From an uncultured Phocaeicola sp. (lineage in GTDB: Bacteria; Bacteroidota; Bacteroidia; Bacteroidales; Bacteroidaceae): a stretch of 64,000 nt of DNA. Positions 7,675-15,476 of the stretch are shown piece after piece (position 1 is the stretch's first letter; each line of letters opens with the position of its first letter). A model generated the notes under the pieces. It was not told the origin of the DNA, did no database searches, and saw only the letters and a program-made list of their open reading frames with translations. The position numbers and the translations under genes were made by a program. The stretch is from contig CAPAOL010000006.1 in assembly GCA_948579315.1 (NCBI GenBank), forward strand, positions 31,629 to 95,628, given 5' to 3'.

Positions 7675-9663
7675 TTATTTAACTTTCATTGAAGCTTTTA
7701 TAAAGTAGAAAATCAGTAAAGCATACGCTCCTAATGCCAACACTTCTGACCAAGTATTGTTCAACCATGTCTCATTAACCAGATTGATTCCACCAAAGCG
7801 CATCGCGGCACTGACTACTCCCATCAATGCACCTCCGGCAATAAAACCGGATGCCAGTAAGGTTCCTTTTTCACCTCTTTCCGTATTCAGAGATGCATCT
7901 TTGCTACGTGTTGTAACAAACCAATTCACTGCTCCACCCACTACCAATGGCACATTCAGTTCCAATGGAATAAACATACCCAATGCGAATGCTAATGCAG
8001 GAATTTTACAAAGAGTCAGAATGATAGCTAAGACAGCCCCAATGCCATATAACAACCAGGGTGCACCTACACCACTCATCAGTGGCTCGATAACCGCCGC
8101 CATCGCATTTGCTTGCGGAGCAGCCAGTGCGCCACTTGTAAATCCGTAGGTCTTATTCAGGATAATCATTACACCGCCTACTGTTGCAGCTGATACGATT
8201 GTTCCCAAGAACTTCCATGTTTCCTGTTTGGTAGGCGTACTTCCGAGCCAGTAACCAATCTTCAAGTCGGTGATAAAACCTCCTGCCATCGACAGTGCGG
8301 TACATACTACACCACCCATTACCAATGCGGCAACCATGCCCGAAGGACCTTTCAGTCCGACAGCTACCATCACTACGGAAGCCAAAATCAGTGTCATCAA
8401 TGTCATTCCCGAAACCGGATTAGTACCTACAATCGCAATGGCATTAGCTGCTACCGTGGTGAACAGGAAAGAGATGCCGGCAACCAATAAGATGGCTACC
8501 AATGTATGTAACAAATTCCCTTGCATGACATCGAAGTAGAAGAATAATACGATTAAAATCAGTGTGATGATGGAACCGATAGCGATAATCTTCATGGAAA
8601 GATCCCGTTGGGTGCGGATAATGTTTTTCTCTACATTTCCTTTACCACCCATCTCTTTGGCTGCCAGTCCGACAGCGCTCTTGATGATGCTCCAAGAACG
8701 GATAATACCGATCACACCCGCCATAGCGATACCGCCGATACCGATGCTCTTGGCATAATATTTGAATATTTCTTCCGGACTCATCATACCTACGGTAGAG
8801 GTGATTTCCGGGTTCCATGCATTCAGTACACTGTCTCCCCAGATAGCAGACATTCCCGGAATGATAATCCACCACACAGCCAGTGAACCGGCACAAATGA
8901 TGGAAGCATATTTCAGTCCGACGATATATCCCAAACCAAGCACAGCGGCACCAGTGTTTACCTTGAATACCAACTTCGCCTTTTCTGCCAGCATTTCTCC
9001 GGCACTGCAAACACGAGTGGTAAAATTCTCGTTCCACCATCCGAATGTCGCTACGATGAAGTCATATAGCCCACCGATCATACCTGCCATCAATAACGGT
9101 TTAGCCTGGCTACCGCCTTTTTCGCCGGAGATCAACACCTGTGTAGTGGCTGTTGCTTCCGGGAAAGGATATTTTCCATGCATGTCGCTGACGAAGTATT
9201 TACGGAAAGGAATCAGGAATAGAATACCCAATACGCCACCCAATAAAGAGCTGATGAATACCTGCATGAAAGTAACCGTCATCTCGGGATATTTAGCTTG
9301 GAGAATATAAAGAGCGGGGAGGGTGAAGATCGCTCCGGCAACGATTACTCCGGAACAAGCTCCGATAGACTGGATAATCACGTTTTCGCCCAACGCATTT
9401 TTTCTTTTGGCAGCTCCGGAAACTCCTACGGCAATGATCGCAATTGGAATAGCTGCTTCAAATACCTGTCCGACCTTCAACCCCAAATAGGCTGCGGCGG
9501 CCGAAAAAAGGATTGCCATGGCAATACCCCATGCTACTGACCAGATATTAACTTCCGGATAATTTTTTGAGGGACCCATCAACGGGTTGTACACTTCCCC
9601 AGGTTTCAACTCTCTGAACGCATTCTCGGGTAACCCGGTGAATTTGTCTTCTTCTTGTTTCAT
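7675..9663 (-). CDS. OPT-family oligopeptide transporter
   Basis: 662 residues, almost entirely hydrophobic with many transmembrane helices. The opening motif (GLPENAFRELKPGEVYNPLM) followed by WSVAWGIAMAILFSAAAAYLGLKVGQVFEAAIPIAI is characteristic of bacterial OPT-family transporters, which import small peptides or metal-peptide complexes by proton symport across the inner membrane. First gene of a tight three-gene minus-strand operon with the esterase/DUF1460 protein and the PorV/PorQ-like protein, so peptidoglycan peptides are a reasonable substrate guess. Length is typical. Confidence 0.88.
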   Translation of the reverse strand: MKQEEDKFTGLPENAFRELKPGEVYNPLMGPSKNYPEVNIWSVAWGIAMAILFSAAAAYLGLKVGQVFEAAIPIAIIAVGVSGAAKRKNALGENVIIQSIGACSGVIVAGAIFTLPALYILQAKYPEMTVTFMQVFISSLLGGVLGILFLIPFRKYFVSDMHGKYPFPEATATTQVLISGEKGGSQAKPLLMAGMIGGLYDFIVATFGWWNENFTTRVCSAGEMLAEKAKLVFKVNTGAAVLGLGYIVGLKYASIICAGSLAVWWIIIPGMSAIWGDSVLNAWNPEITSTVGMMSPEEIFKYYAKSIGIGGIAMAGVIGIIRSWSIIKSAVGLAAKEMGGKGNVEKNIIRTQRDLSMKIIAIGSIITLILIVLFFYFDVMQGNLLHTLVAILLVAGISFLFTTVAANAIAIVGTNPVSGMTLMTLILASVVMVAVGLKGPSGMVAALVMGGVVCTALSMAGGFITDLKIGYWLGSTPTKQETWKFLGTIVSAATVGGVMIILNKTYGFTSGALAAPQANAMAAVIEPLMSGVGAPWLLYGIGAVLAIILTLCKIPALAFALGMFIPLELNVPLVVGGAVNWFVTTRSKDASLNTERGEKGTLLASGFIAGGALMGVVSAAMRFGGINLVNETWLNNTWSEVLALGAYALLIFYFIKASMKVK

Positions 9664-9716
9664 AGTTTTTATAATTTGCTAATGTGTTAATTTACATTTC
9701 CGTCCTCAAAGTAAAC

Positions 9717-9748
9717 AAAAAAAAAGGAGAACCGAAAGATTCTCCTTT
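9717..9748 (-). terminator. Rho-independent terminator after the DUF1573 gene
   Basis: On the minus strand a 9-bp perfect stem (AAAGGAGAA / TTCTCCTTT) with an 8-base loop is followed by a long T run. It lies 21 bases past the stop codon of the DUF1573 gene. Confidence 0.8.
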
Positions 9749-9768
9749 ATGTAATAGTCTATTTTTTC

Positions 9769-10164
9769 TTACTTTGTCTCTTTTGCTGTCATATCGCCTT
9801 CGATATACAATCTTACCATCTCTGTCTTGGCGTTGGTACGCAAGGTGATTGATTTTTTGAAATGTCCCGGATATTTGCCTGTTCCGTTATAAGTCACCTT
9901 GATTGTTCCCTTTTTACCCGGCATGATGGGCTCCTTTGTATATTCGGGTACTGTACATCCGCAAGAGGCTACAGCCTGATGAATCACCAAAGGGGCATCA
10001 CCGATATTAGTAAAGGTAAATGTGCAACTGACAACCGGGCTGTTTTCTGAAAACTTACCGAAATCGTGAGTTGTTTTGTCAAACTTGATATCTGCATTTT
10101 TTTGCGCAAATGCAAAGCTTACACCCATTACTAACAGGGTCATTAAAAAAAGTATCTTTTTCAT
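9769..10164 (-). CDS. DUF1573 domain exported protein
   Basis: 131 residues: a signal peptide (MKKILFLMTLLVMGVSFAFAQ) and one DUF1573 domain. Family features are the THDFGKFSENSPV opening, FTFTNIGDAPLVI, the conserved ASCGCTVPEY and the closing GTIKVTYNGTGKYPGHFKKSI. DUF1573 domains are Ig/ASH-like beta sandwiches common in Bacteroidetes envelopes; the function is unknown. It is a single-gene transcript with its own promoter (10193-10200) and terminator (9717-9748). Confidence 0.9.
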   Translation of the reverse strand: MKKILFLMTLLVMGVSFAFAQKNADIKFDKTTHDFGKFSENSPVVSCTFTFTNIGDAPLVIHQAVASCGCTVPEYTKEPIMPGKKGTIKVTYNGTGKYPGHFKKSITLRTNAKTEMVRLYIEGDMTAKETK

Positions 10165-10192
10165 TTTTCCTTCTCTTTTTGATTACAAACGA

Positions 10193-10200
10193 CAAAGATA
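10193..10200 (-). promoter_or_regulatory. -7 box for the DUF1573 gene
   Basis: Minus strand TATCTTTG, 28 bases before the start codon at 10164. Confidence 0.55.
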
Positions 10201-10262
10201 ATGCTTTTCCCCATAAAATATACTTTATGGAGTGCGAAATAGTATTAAACGATTCTCTTTTG

Positions 10263-10868
10263 CTATTTTGAGAGTTGGAATCCGAGCATCATGCCATCGT
10301 AATTTTCGGCCAGTGAACTAACTGTTTTCAGTGCGGTACTGCTGCTTTTGCTACCGATGAAAGCCATCAGCTTCAACAGTTTGTCCGAGTTGAACAGTAA
10401 CTCCAGCGAGTTGGAACTGCAATTTACTTTAGCGCGCAGGTTCAGAAGTTTCAAATACTTCAAATCAACTTGTTTGGTTGAAGCATTGTAGGAGTAAGTG
10501 CCTTTCAATGTTTTCTTGCCTACCGTGCTGGTGAAAGTACTGTCGGCATTGAAAGTGAAACTCATTTGGCCATCTTTAATACCTATTTTGCTTAATTGTT
10601 CGTTCAGTTTATTTTCAGCCATAGTAGCTGCGGCAGCTCCGCCTGCTTTCATTAGTAAGTTATCCGATTCGAACTCTACTGCCGAACCTTTGTAGCTCCA
10701 TGTTCCGGTCATGTCGATAGATTCGGTGTTTCCGGTGATGGCATTTACTACTTTTGAAATGTTGTCCTTATTAAATAAGTCGGACCATGATTGCGCCTGG
10801 CTGTTAGTTGCCATTAGCATAAATACTGCCATAAAGGCGATAGATAAAAAATTCTTTTTCATTTTCAT
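10263..10868 (-). CDS. DUF4923-type exported protein
   Basis: About 201 residues from the ATG at 10868 (MKMKKNFLSIAF...). A start six codons further upstream would overlap engB. A signal peptide ends near NSQAQ, then SWSDLFNKDNISKVVNAITG, a typical start for DUF4923 lipocalin-like proteins of Bacteroides. The body alternates polar and hydrophobic strands (GTWSYKGSAVEFESDNLL, STFTSTVGKKTLKGTYSYN). Function unknown; probably periplasmic. It follows engB by about 7 bases on the same strand, so the two are probably co-transcribed even though their functions differ. Confidence 0.8.
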   Translation of the reverse strand: MKMKKNFLSIAFMAVFMLMATNSQAQSWSDLFNKDNISKVVNAITGNTESIDMTGTWSYKGSAVEFESDNLLMKAGGAAAATMAENKLNEQLSKIGIKDGQMSFTFNADSTFTSTVGKKTLKGTYSYNASTKQVDLKYLKLLNLRAKVNCSSNSLELLFNSDKLLKLMAFIGSKSSSTALKTVSSLAENYDGMMLGFQLSK

Positions 10869-10875
10869 TCTTCTT

Positions 10876-11481
10876 TCATTTAACATTGAGATCCTTATTT
10901 ATGTTTTCTATGTAGTTGAGTATATCAATACGTCCTGTGCGGTCTTCCGAGGAAGAGACGAAATGAGGAGGGAGTTCCTCCCATTGTTTGCTCAACTCAC
11001 GTAAATAGGCATTGATATTCATTTTTAAACGTCCACCTTTTAGCTTATCGGCTTTGGTAAAGATGATAGAGAAGGAGATACCGTTCTCGCCCAGCCATTC
11101 CATAAACTCAAGGTCTATTTTTTGAGGTTCCAGCCGGCTATCTATCAGGACAAAGAGGTTGGTCATTTGCTCCCGTTCCAAGATATAATCTTCGATTATG
11201 GTGCGTATCTGGTCTTTTCCTTTTTGTCCGCGTCGGGCATAGCCATATCCCGGAAGGTCGACGAGATACCAATTCTTATTGATAAGGAAGTGGTTGATTA
11301 ACATCGTTTTTCCCGGAGTAGAAGAGGTCATGGCCAGACCCTTACGACCGGTCAACATATTGATAAGACTTGATTTTCCCACATTCGAACGTCCTATAAA
11401 GGCATATTCCGGAAAAATACCGGCCGGGCATTTCTTCACGTCCGTATTGCTAATCACAAATTCAGCACTTGTTATTTCCAT
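10876..11481 (-). CDS. engB: Ribosome-biogenesis GTPase EngB (YihA/YsxC)
   Basis: 201 residues, the usual length. GTPase motifs are all present: G1 GRSNVGKS (30-37), G2 threonine region STPGKT (54-59), G3 DLPGYG (75-80), G4 TKADK near 143, and the G5 region VSSSE. EngB is a cytoplasmic GTPase needed for late large-subunit ribosome assembly and is essential in many bacteria. The gene lies downstream of an array of four palindromes (11511-11589), with no obvious TAnnTTTG box between. Confidence 0.95.
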   Translation of the reverse strand: MEITSAEFVISNTDVKKCPAGIFPEYAFIGRSNVGKSSLINMLTGRKGLAMTSSTPGKTMLINHFLINKNWYLVDLPGYGYARRGQKGKDQIRTIIEDYILEREQMTNLFVLIDSRLEPQKIDLEFMEWLGENGISFSIIFTKADKLKGGRLKMNINAYLRELSKQWEELPPHFVSSSEDRTGRIDILNYIENINKDLNVK

Positions 11482-11510
11482 TTTCTTGTCATTTATTTCT
11501 TTGTAAAATC

Positions 11511-11589
11511 GTTTATAATAAACTTATTCATTGTTTATAATAAACTATTGCGCAGTTTATAATAAACTCTGCCATTATTTATTATAAAC
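11511..11589. repeat. Four 13-bp palindromes at exact 22-bp spacing
   Basis: GTTTATAATAAAC occurs at 11511-11523, 11533-11545 and 11555-11567. A fourth copy, inverted and with one changed end base (ATTTATTATAAAC), is at 11577-11589. The starts are 22 bases apart each time, about two helical turns, while the spacer bases differ. Conserved sites with unconserved spacers look like an array of protein-binding sites. It lies between the symporter stop (11606) and the engB start (11481). Confidence 0.8.
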
Positions 11590-11605
11590 TTCGGAGCACC
11601 TGTTT

Positions 11606-13060
11606 TCATGGTACTTTCAGTGTTTTCCTTTTTTTAGACATACCAATTAACCCCGCAAAGGTAAGCGTTCCATTTAACATTAGCAATTCATAACCGAATT
11701 TATATCCGGTTTCTTTTCCGATCCACCAGTCGGCAAGATAGCAGAGTAGGGGTGAAAGGATAGCTATGAGAGGAACCCATCGGTCGTTCGTTTGCCTACG
11801 TGTAAAAAGTCCGAAAGCAAACATTCCGAGCAGGGGACCGTATGTGTAGGAGGCGATGATATATATGGCGTCAATAACGCTCTTATTATTAAGTATTTCT
11901 ACCAGGCAGATGAAGAATGTCAATAAGACTGATAACGATAAATGCACTTTGTCTCTTTTGCGACGTGCCGTTTCTTCTGTGTCTTTTTCCGTATTCAACA
12001 GGTCTACGCATACGCTGGTTGTCATGGCTGTCAGAGCGGAGTCCGAGTTGCTGAAAGCTGCTGCGATAATGCCGATTGTAAAAAGCACCAATACGGATTG
12101 TCCCAGATAACCTTGGGCTGCAAACATGGGTAGTATATCATCATTCATGGCTGGCAGTTCGAGTTGCATCTGCCCTGCTAGCGCTATCAATAGAATTCCC
12201 AAGCATAGAAAAAGGAAATTTAGCGGAATGAATGAGAAACCATAGCAATACATGTTTTTTTGAGCTTCCCGGAGGTTCCGGCAAGAAAGATTCTTTTGCA
12301 TCATATCCTGATCCAAACCGGTCATTACGATGACGATGAAGATACCACTGAAAAATTGCTTGAAGAAGTTCTGTCGGGATACCCAGTCGTCAAATACAAA
12401 AATACGGCTGTGTTCGCTGTTTTGGATTGTTTGCACAATGCCGCTGAAATTAAGGTCTAATCTTTGGATCGTAAAATAGATGATAAAAATCAGAGTGGCA
12501 ATCAGGCAAAATGTTTGTAAGGTATCTGTCCACACGATGGTCTTTATTCCGCTTTTATGAGTATATATCCATACCAATGCAACCGAACCGACAGCAATCA
12601 GCCAAAAGGGAACGTGCATTTCCTGAAATACATACGTATGGAGAATGAGGCATACCAAATAAAGTTTGGCTGCGGTTCCCAACATGCGTGACAGCAGAAA
12701 GAAAAAGGAACCGGTGCGATAGGCACGTACTCCGATGCGGGTGCCGAGGTATCCGTAGATACTTGTCAGATTCAGCTTATAATATAAAGGAAGTAAGATA
12801 TGGGCTACGGCCATGTATCCGAAGAAAAATCCGAGTACCGTTTGCATATACGTCATATCCATTCCGCGCACCATTCCCGGTACAGAGACGAAAGTGACTC
12901 CGGAGATGGAGGCGCCAATCATTCCAAAAGAGACTATATACCAAGGTGATTGGTTCTCTCCCTTGAAGAACGCTGCATTCGATCCCCCCTTACGTCCGGT
13001 GATACGGGCTATTAGTAATAATACCGCGAAGTAGCAAAGAATAGTGACAAGTATCATCAT
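11606..13060 (-). CDS. Sodium:solute symporter (SSS/SLC5 family)
   Basis: About 484 residues from the paired ATGs at 13060/13057; a longer frame would run into the recR promoter and start, so I reject it. A multi-helix membrane protein with the family feature GMIGASISGVTFVSVPG in the second helix region and later FTIGIIAAAFSNSDSALTAMTTSVCVDL, matching the SSS sodium-site signature. It imports an unidentified solute with Na+. A TACCTTTG box lies only 8-9 bases before the start codon. Members of this subfamily in Bacteroides are often near sialic acid or nucleoside genes, but nothing of that kind is adjacent here. Confidence 0.87.
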   Translation of the reverse strand: MMILVTILCYFAVLLLIARITGRKGGSNAAFFKGENQSPWYIVSFGMIGASISGVTFVSVPGMVRGMDMTYMQTVLGFFFGYMAVAHILLPLYYKLNLTSIYGYLGTRIGVRAYRTGSFFFLLSRMLGTAAKLYLVCLILHTYVFQEMHVPFWLIAVGSVALVWIYTHKSGIKTIVWTDTLQTFCLIATLIFIIYFTIQRLDLNFSGIVQTIQNSEHSRIFVFDDWVSRQNFFKQFFSGIFIVIVMTGLDQDMMQKNLSCRNLREAQKNMYCYGFSFIPLNFLFLCLGILLIALAGQMQLELPAMNDDILPMFAAQGYLGQSVLVLFTIGIIAAAFSNSDSALTAMTTSVCVDLLNTEKDTEETARRKRDKVHLSLSVLLTFFICLVEILNNKSVIDAIYIIASYTYGPLLGMFAFGLFTRRQTNDRWVPLIAILSPLLCYLADWWIGKETGYKFGYELLMLNGTLTFAGLIGMSKKRKTLKVP

Positions 13061-13068
13061 AACAGATG

Positions 13069-13076
13069 CAAAGGTA
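13069..13076 (-). promoter_or_regulatory. -7 box for the symporter, nearly leaderless
   Basis: Minus strand TACCTTTG, with its last base 9 bases from the ATG at 13060. The transcript leader would be only a few nucleotides. Confidence 0.5.
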
Positions 13077-13082
13077 GCAATT

Positions 13083-13117
13083 TTTGTAGGTATTAAAAAC
13101 AATAATCTGTATCTTTG
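13083..13117 (+). promoter_or_regulatory. recR promoter
   Basis: TTTG at 13083-13086 and TATCTTTG at 13110-13117, 23 bases apart, form a -33/-7 pair. The start codon follows at 13152. It is divergent from and close to the symporter promoter at 13069-13076. Confidence 0.55.
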
Positions 13118-13151
13118 CAAGGTTTTATCGATAGAACAGCAAATATTATCT

Positions 13152-13769
13152 ATGAACCAACAATATCCTTCTATACTGCTTGAAAAGGCAGTCGGCGAAT
13201 TTTCCAAACTTCCGGGTATCGGGCGTAAGACGGCTATGAGGCTTGTTCTGCATCTGCTCCGTCAGGATACGGTTACGGTGGAAGCTTTCGGAAATTCTAT
13301 CATAACATTGAAACGTGAGGTGAAATACTGCAAAGTGTGTCATAATATATCCGATACTGAAACTTGCCAGATTTGTGCTAATCCGCAACGGGATGCTTCC
13401 ACTGTCTGTGTGGTGGAAAATATTCGTGATGTAATGGCGGTAGAGGCAACCCAGCAGTATCGCGGGCTTTATCATGTTTTAGGAGGGGTTATTTCTCCAA
13501 TGGACGGAGTCGGACCGAGTGACCTTCAAATTGAAAGCCTGGTGCAGCGGGTGGCTGAAGGTGGAATCAAAGAAGTTATTTTGGCGTTGAGCACCACGAT
13601 GGAGGGCGATACTACCAACTTCTATATCTATCGCAAGCTGGATAAGTTAGGAGTTAAACTAAGTGTGATAGCCCGTGGCATATCGGTTGGTGATGAGCTT
13701 GAATATACCGATGAAGTGACTTTAGGACGCAGCATTGTGAACCGGACACCTTTTACCGGAACTGTATAA
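13152..13769 (+). CDS. recR: Recombination mediator protein RecR
   Basis: 205 residues from the ATG at 13152. RecR loads RecA on single-stranded gaps with RecO/RecF. It has the N-terminal helix-hairpin-helix (LPGIGRKTAMRLVLHLL), a four-cysteine zinc motif (YCKVCHN...TCQICANP), a TOPRIM domain starting VCVVENIRDVMAVE, and the C-terminal Walker-like/IARGISVGDELEY segment. Length and order match the family. The frame is open 36 codons further upstream but that part overlaps the promoter. Confidence 0.95.
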   Translation: MNQQYPSILLEKAVGEFSKLPGIGRKTAMRLVLHLLRQDTVTVEAFGNSIITLKREVKYCKVCHNISDTETCQICANPQRDASTVCVVENIRDVMAVEATQQYRGLYHVLGGVISPMDGVGPSDLQIESLVQRVAEGGIKEVILALSTTMEGDTTNFYIYRKLDKLGVKLSVIARGISVGDELEYTDEVTLGRSIVNRTPFTGTV

Positions 13770-13795
13770 TTATTATTAATCATTTAAGAACGAAC

Positions 13796-14254
13796 ATGGA
13801 AGAACAGATAAAACGAGCTGTCAGAAATTTGAATATCAGTTATGTTTTCTTTTGGGTGTTCCCGGCATTTTTGCTTGGGGCAGGAGAGTTTGAACTCTTT
13901 CCCGTAGGAGGTTTGGTAGATAACGCACCGGCTATCTATTATTTTGAGACGGTCGGCATTTTGCTCACAGCTTTGTGTGTGCCTCTTTCTCTCAAATTAT
14001 TTAGCATGGTGCTTAAGAAAAAGATAGACCACATGACTATTACGCTTGCCTTGAAGCGATATGTGCAATGGAGTATTGTGCGTTTGGGAGTGCTTGAAGT
14101 AGCTATTGTGGTGAACCTTTTGTGCTACTACCTGACGTTGAGCAGTACGGGTAACCTCTGTATGCTGATTGGCCTCACGGCGTCACTTTTCTGCCTGCCC
14201 AGCGAGAAGAGATTGCGTAACGAACTTCACATTGCAAAAGAAGAAAAGCTATGA
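13796..14254 (+). CDS. Small inner-membrane protein of unknown function
   Basis: 152 residues with about four predicted transmembrane segments (FFWVFPAFLLGAG; ETVGILLTALCVPLSL; VLEVAIVVNLLCYYLTL; LCMLIGLTASLFCLP). No catalytic motif is visible. It sits 26 bases after recR and its stop codon overlaps the start of the GNAT gene by four bases (ATGA), so the three genes form one operon. I do not recognise the family. Confidence 0.75.
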   Translation: MEEQIKRAVRNLNISYVFFWVFPAFLLGAGEFELFPVGGLVDNAPAIYYFETVGILLTALCVPLSLKLFSMVLKKKIDHMTITLALKRYVQWSIVRLGVLEVAIVVNLLCYYLTLSSTGNLCMLIGLTASLFCLPSEKRLRNELHIAKEEKL

Positions 14255-14787
14255 GACAGTCTTTCTTGATGAACGATCGTATCTATCTTCGTGCGGTAGA
14301 ACCGGAAGATATGGATATAATGTATGAGATGGAAAATGATCCTTCGATGTGGGACATCAGTAACTTTACGGTTCCATACTCCCGTTATGTGTTGCGCCAA
14401 TATATTGAAGGTTCGCAGTGTGATGTATTTGCGGATAAGCAATTACGTCTGATGATGGTACGCAAATCCGACCAGTGTATCCTTGGTACGATTGATATTA
14501 CGGATTTCGTTCCCCTTCATTCGCGGGGAGAAGTAGGAATTGCCGTGCATAAGGATTATCGGCAGCAAGGTTATGCCACCGACGCACTGAAGCTGCTTTG
14601 TGAATATGCTTTTGATTTTCTGTCTTTAAGTCAGCTTTATGCACATGTCACGACAGATAATGACGTTTGTGTAAAGCTGTTCACGTCTTGTGGCTTCGTT
14701 CAATGCGGATTATTGAAAAACTGGCTGCAAGTGGAGGGCTGCTACAAAGATGCATTGCTCCTCCAATGTTTGAATCCTAAGAAATAA
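14251..14787 (+). CDS. GNAT-family N-acetyltransferase (RimJ/RimL-like)
   Basis: 178 residues. It shows the RimJ/RimL-type start (NDRIYLRAVEPEDMDIMYEMENDPSMW), acetyl-CoA-binding motif A (GEVGIAVHKDYRQQGYATDALKLLCEYAF) with the Q/RxxGxA-type pyrophosphate loop, and a C-terminal FTSCGFVQCGLLKNWLQVEGCYKDALLLQ, typical of small-molecule or protein N-terminal acetyltransferases. SpeG-like polyamine acetylation is also possible. It is translationally coupled to the membrane protein before it. Confidence 0.87.
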   Translation: MRQSFLMNDRIYLRAVEPEDMDIMYEMENDPSMWDISNFTVPYSRYVLRQYIEGSQCDVFADKQLRLMMVRKSDQCILGTIDITDFVPLHSRGEVGIAVHKDYRQQGYATDALKLLCEYAFDFLSLSQLYAHVTTDNDVCVKLFTSCGFVQCGLLKNWLQVEGCYKDALLLQCLNPKK

Positions 14788-14791
14788 AATA

Positions 14792-15382
14792 CTAATTGAG
14801 AGTAGGCACTTGTGGGAAGCGTGACCACGTTTCGTACTTGCTGCCTAGTTTCTCTAAAGCAGTCCGCCACATATCTTTGATATTGTTTTTCATCAGATAT
14901 GATTTTTCTTCTTCAGACACCAACCATGTGTTTTCTCTGATTTCGTTATTCAACTGTTCGCTGTCCCATCCGGAATATCCCAAAAAGAAACGGATACATT
15001 CGTTGATTTTATTTCCTTGTAATATATATTTCTTTATTTCATCAAAATCTCCATTCAGATAAAGCCCTTTGCTGATAGAGATAGAGCCGGGGATGTCTGA
15101 TAGTGTATGGAGGTAAAATAAAGTATCAGTGGCAATCGGTCCACCCTTGTATAGAGGAATCTCGTCCAAATATTTAAATTCCATGATGATTTCGTTCAGG
15201 AATAATGGCAGTTGTTTGTTGATAACCAATCCCATACTTCCTTCGTCCGTATGATCGACCAGTAAAATTACGGACCTGCCAAACGTAGCGTCACACAGAA
15301 AAGGTTCAGATATTAAAATCTTTCCTCTTGATGGTAACACATTATTCGATTGAATCTTAAATATGTCAGAGTCGATATTCAT
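14792..15382 (-). CDS. YqgE/AlgH family protein (UPF0301)
   Basis: 196 residues from the ATG at 15382. Family signature segments: GKILISEPFLCDATFGRSVILLVDH near the start, GSMGLVINKQL, LYKGGPI, and FFLGYSGWDSEQLNNEIRENTWLV. UPF0301/AlgH proteins are cytoplasmic and poorly understood. It converges with the GNAT gene with only four bases between stop codons, and lies downstream of the aminotransferase on the same strand, separated by a terminator-like hairpin. Confidence 0.9.
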   Translation of the reverse strand: MNIDSDIFKIQSNNVLPSRGKILISEPFLCDATFGRSVILLVDHTDEGSMGLVINKQLPLFLNEIIMEFKYLDEIPLYKGGPIATDTLFYLHTLSDIPGSISISKGLYLNGDFDEIKKYILQGNKINECIRFFLGYSGWDSEQLNNEIRENTWLVSEEEKSYLMKNNIKDMWRTALEKLGSKYETWSRFPQVPTLN

Positions 15383-15396
15383 GCCACTAATGTAAG

Positions 15397-15435
15397 AAAA
15401 AAAACGGAATAACAATCGTTATTTCCGTTTTTTTT
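15397..15435. terminator. Bidirectional terminator hairpin between aminotransferase and algH-like genes
   Basis: ACGGAATAAC pairs with GTTATTTCCGT (one bulge) around a short loop, flanked by an A run on one side and a T run on the other. It mainly serves to end aminotransferase transcripts on the minus strand. Confidence 0.7.
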
Positions 15436-15476
15436 CATTTTAAGAATGGCTTTTACGAATATCTTATGTCAAATAA

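Noticed and set aside
8762..9310. 182-residue plus-strand frame inside the OPT transporter
   Set aside because: The opposite strand encodes a clear OPT protein; the composition (Pro/Thr/Ile rich) is what antisense of a membrane protein gives.
11511..11589. CRISPR array
   Set aside because: The repeated unit is a 13-bp palindrome with 9-base spacers and no cas genes are near; it is a binding-site array or simple repeat.
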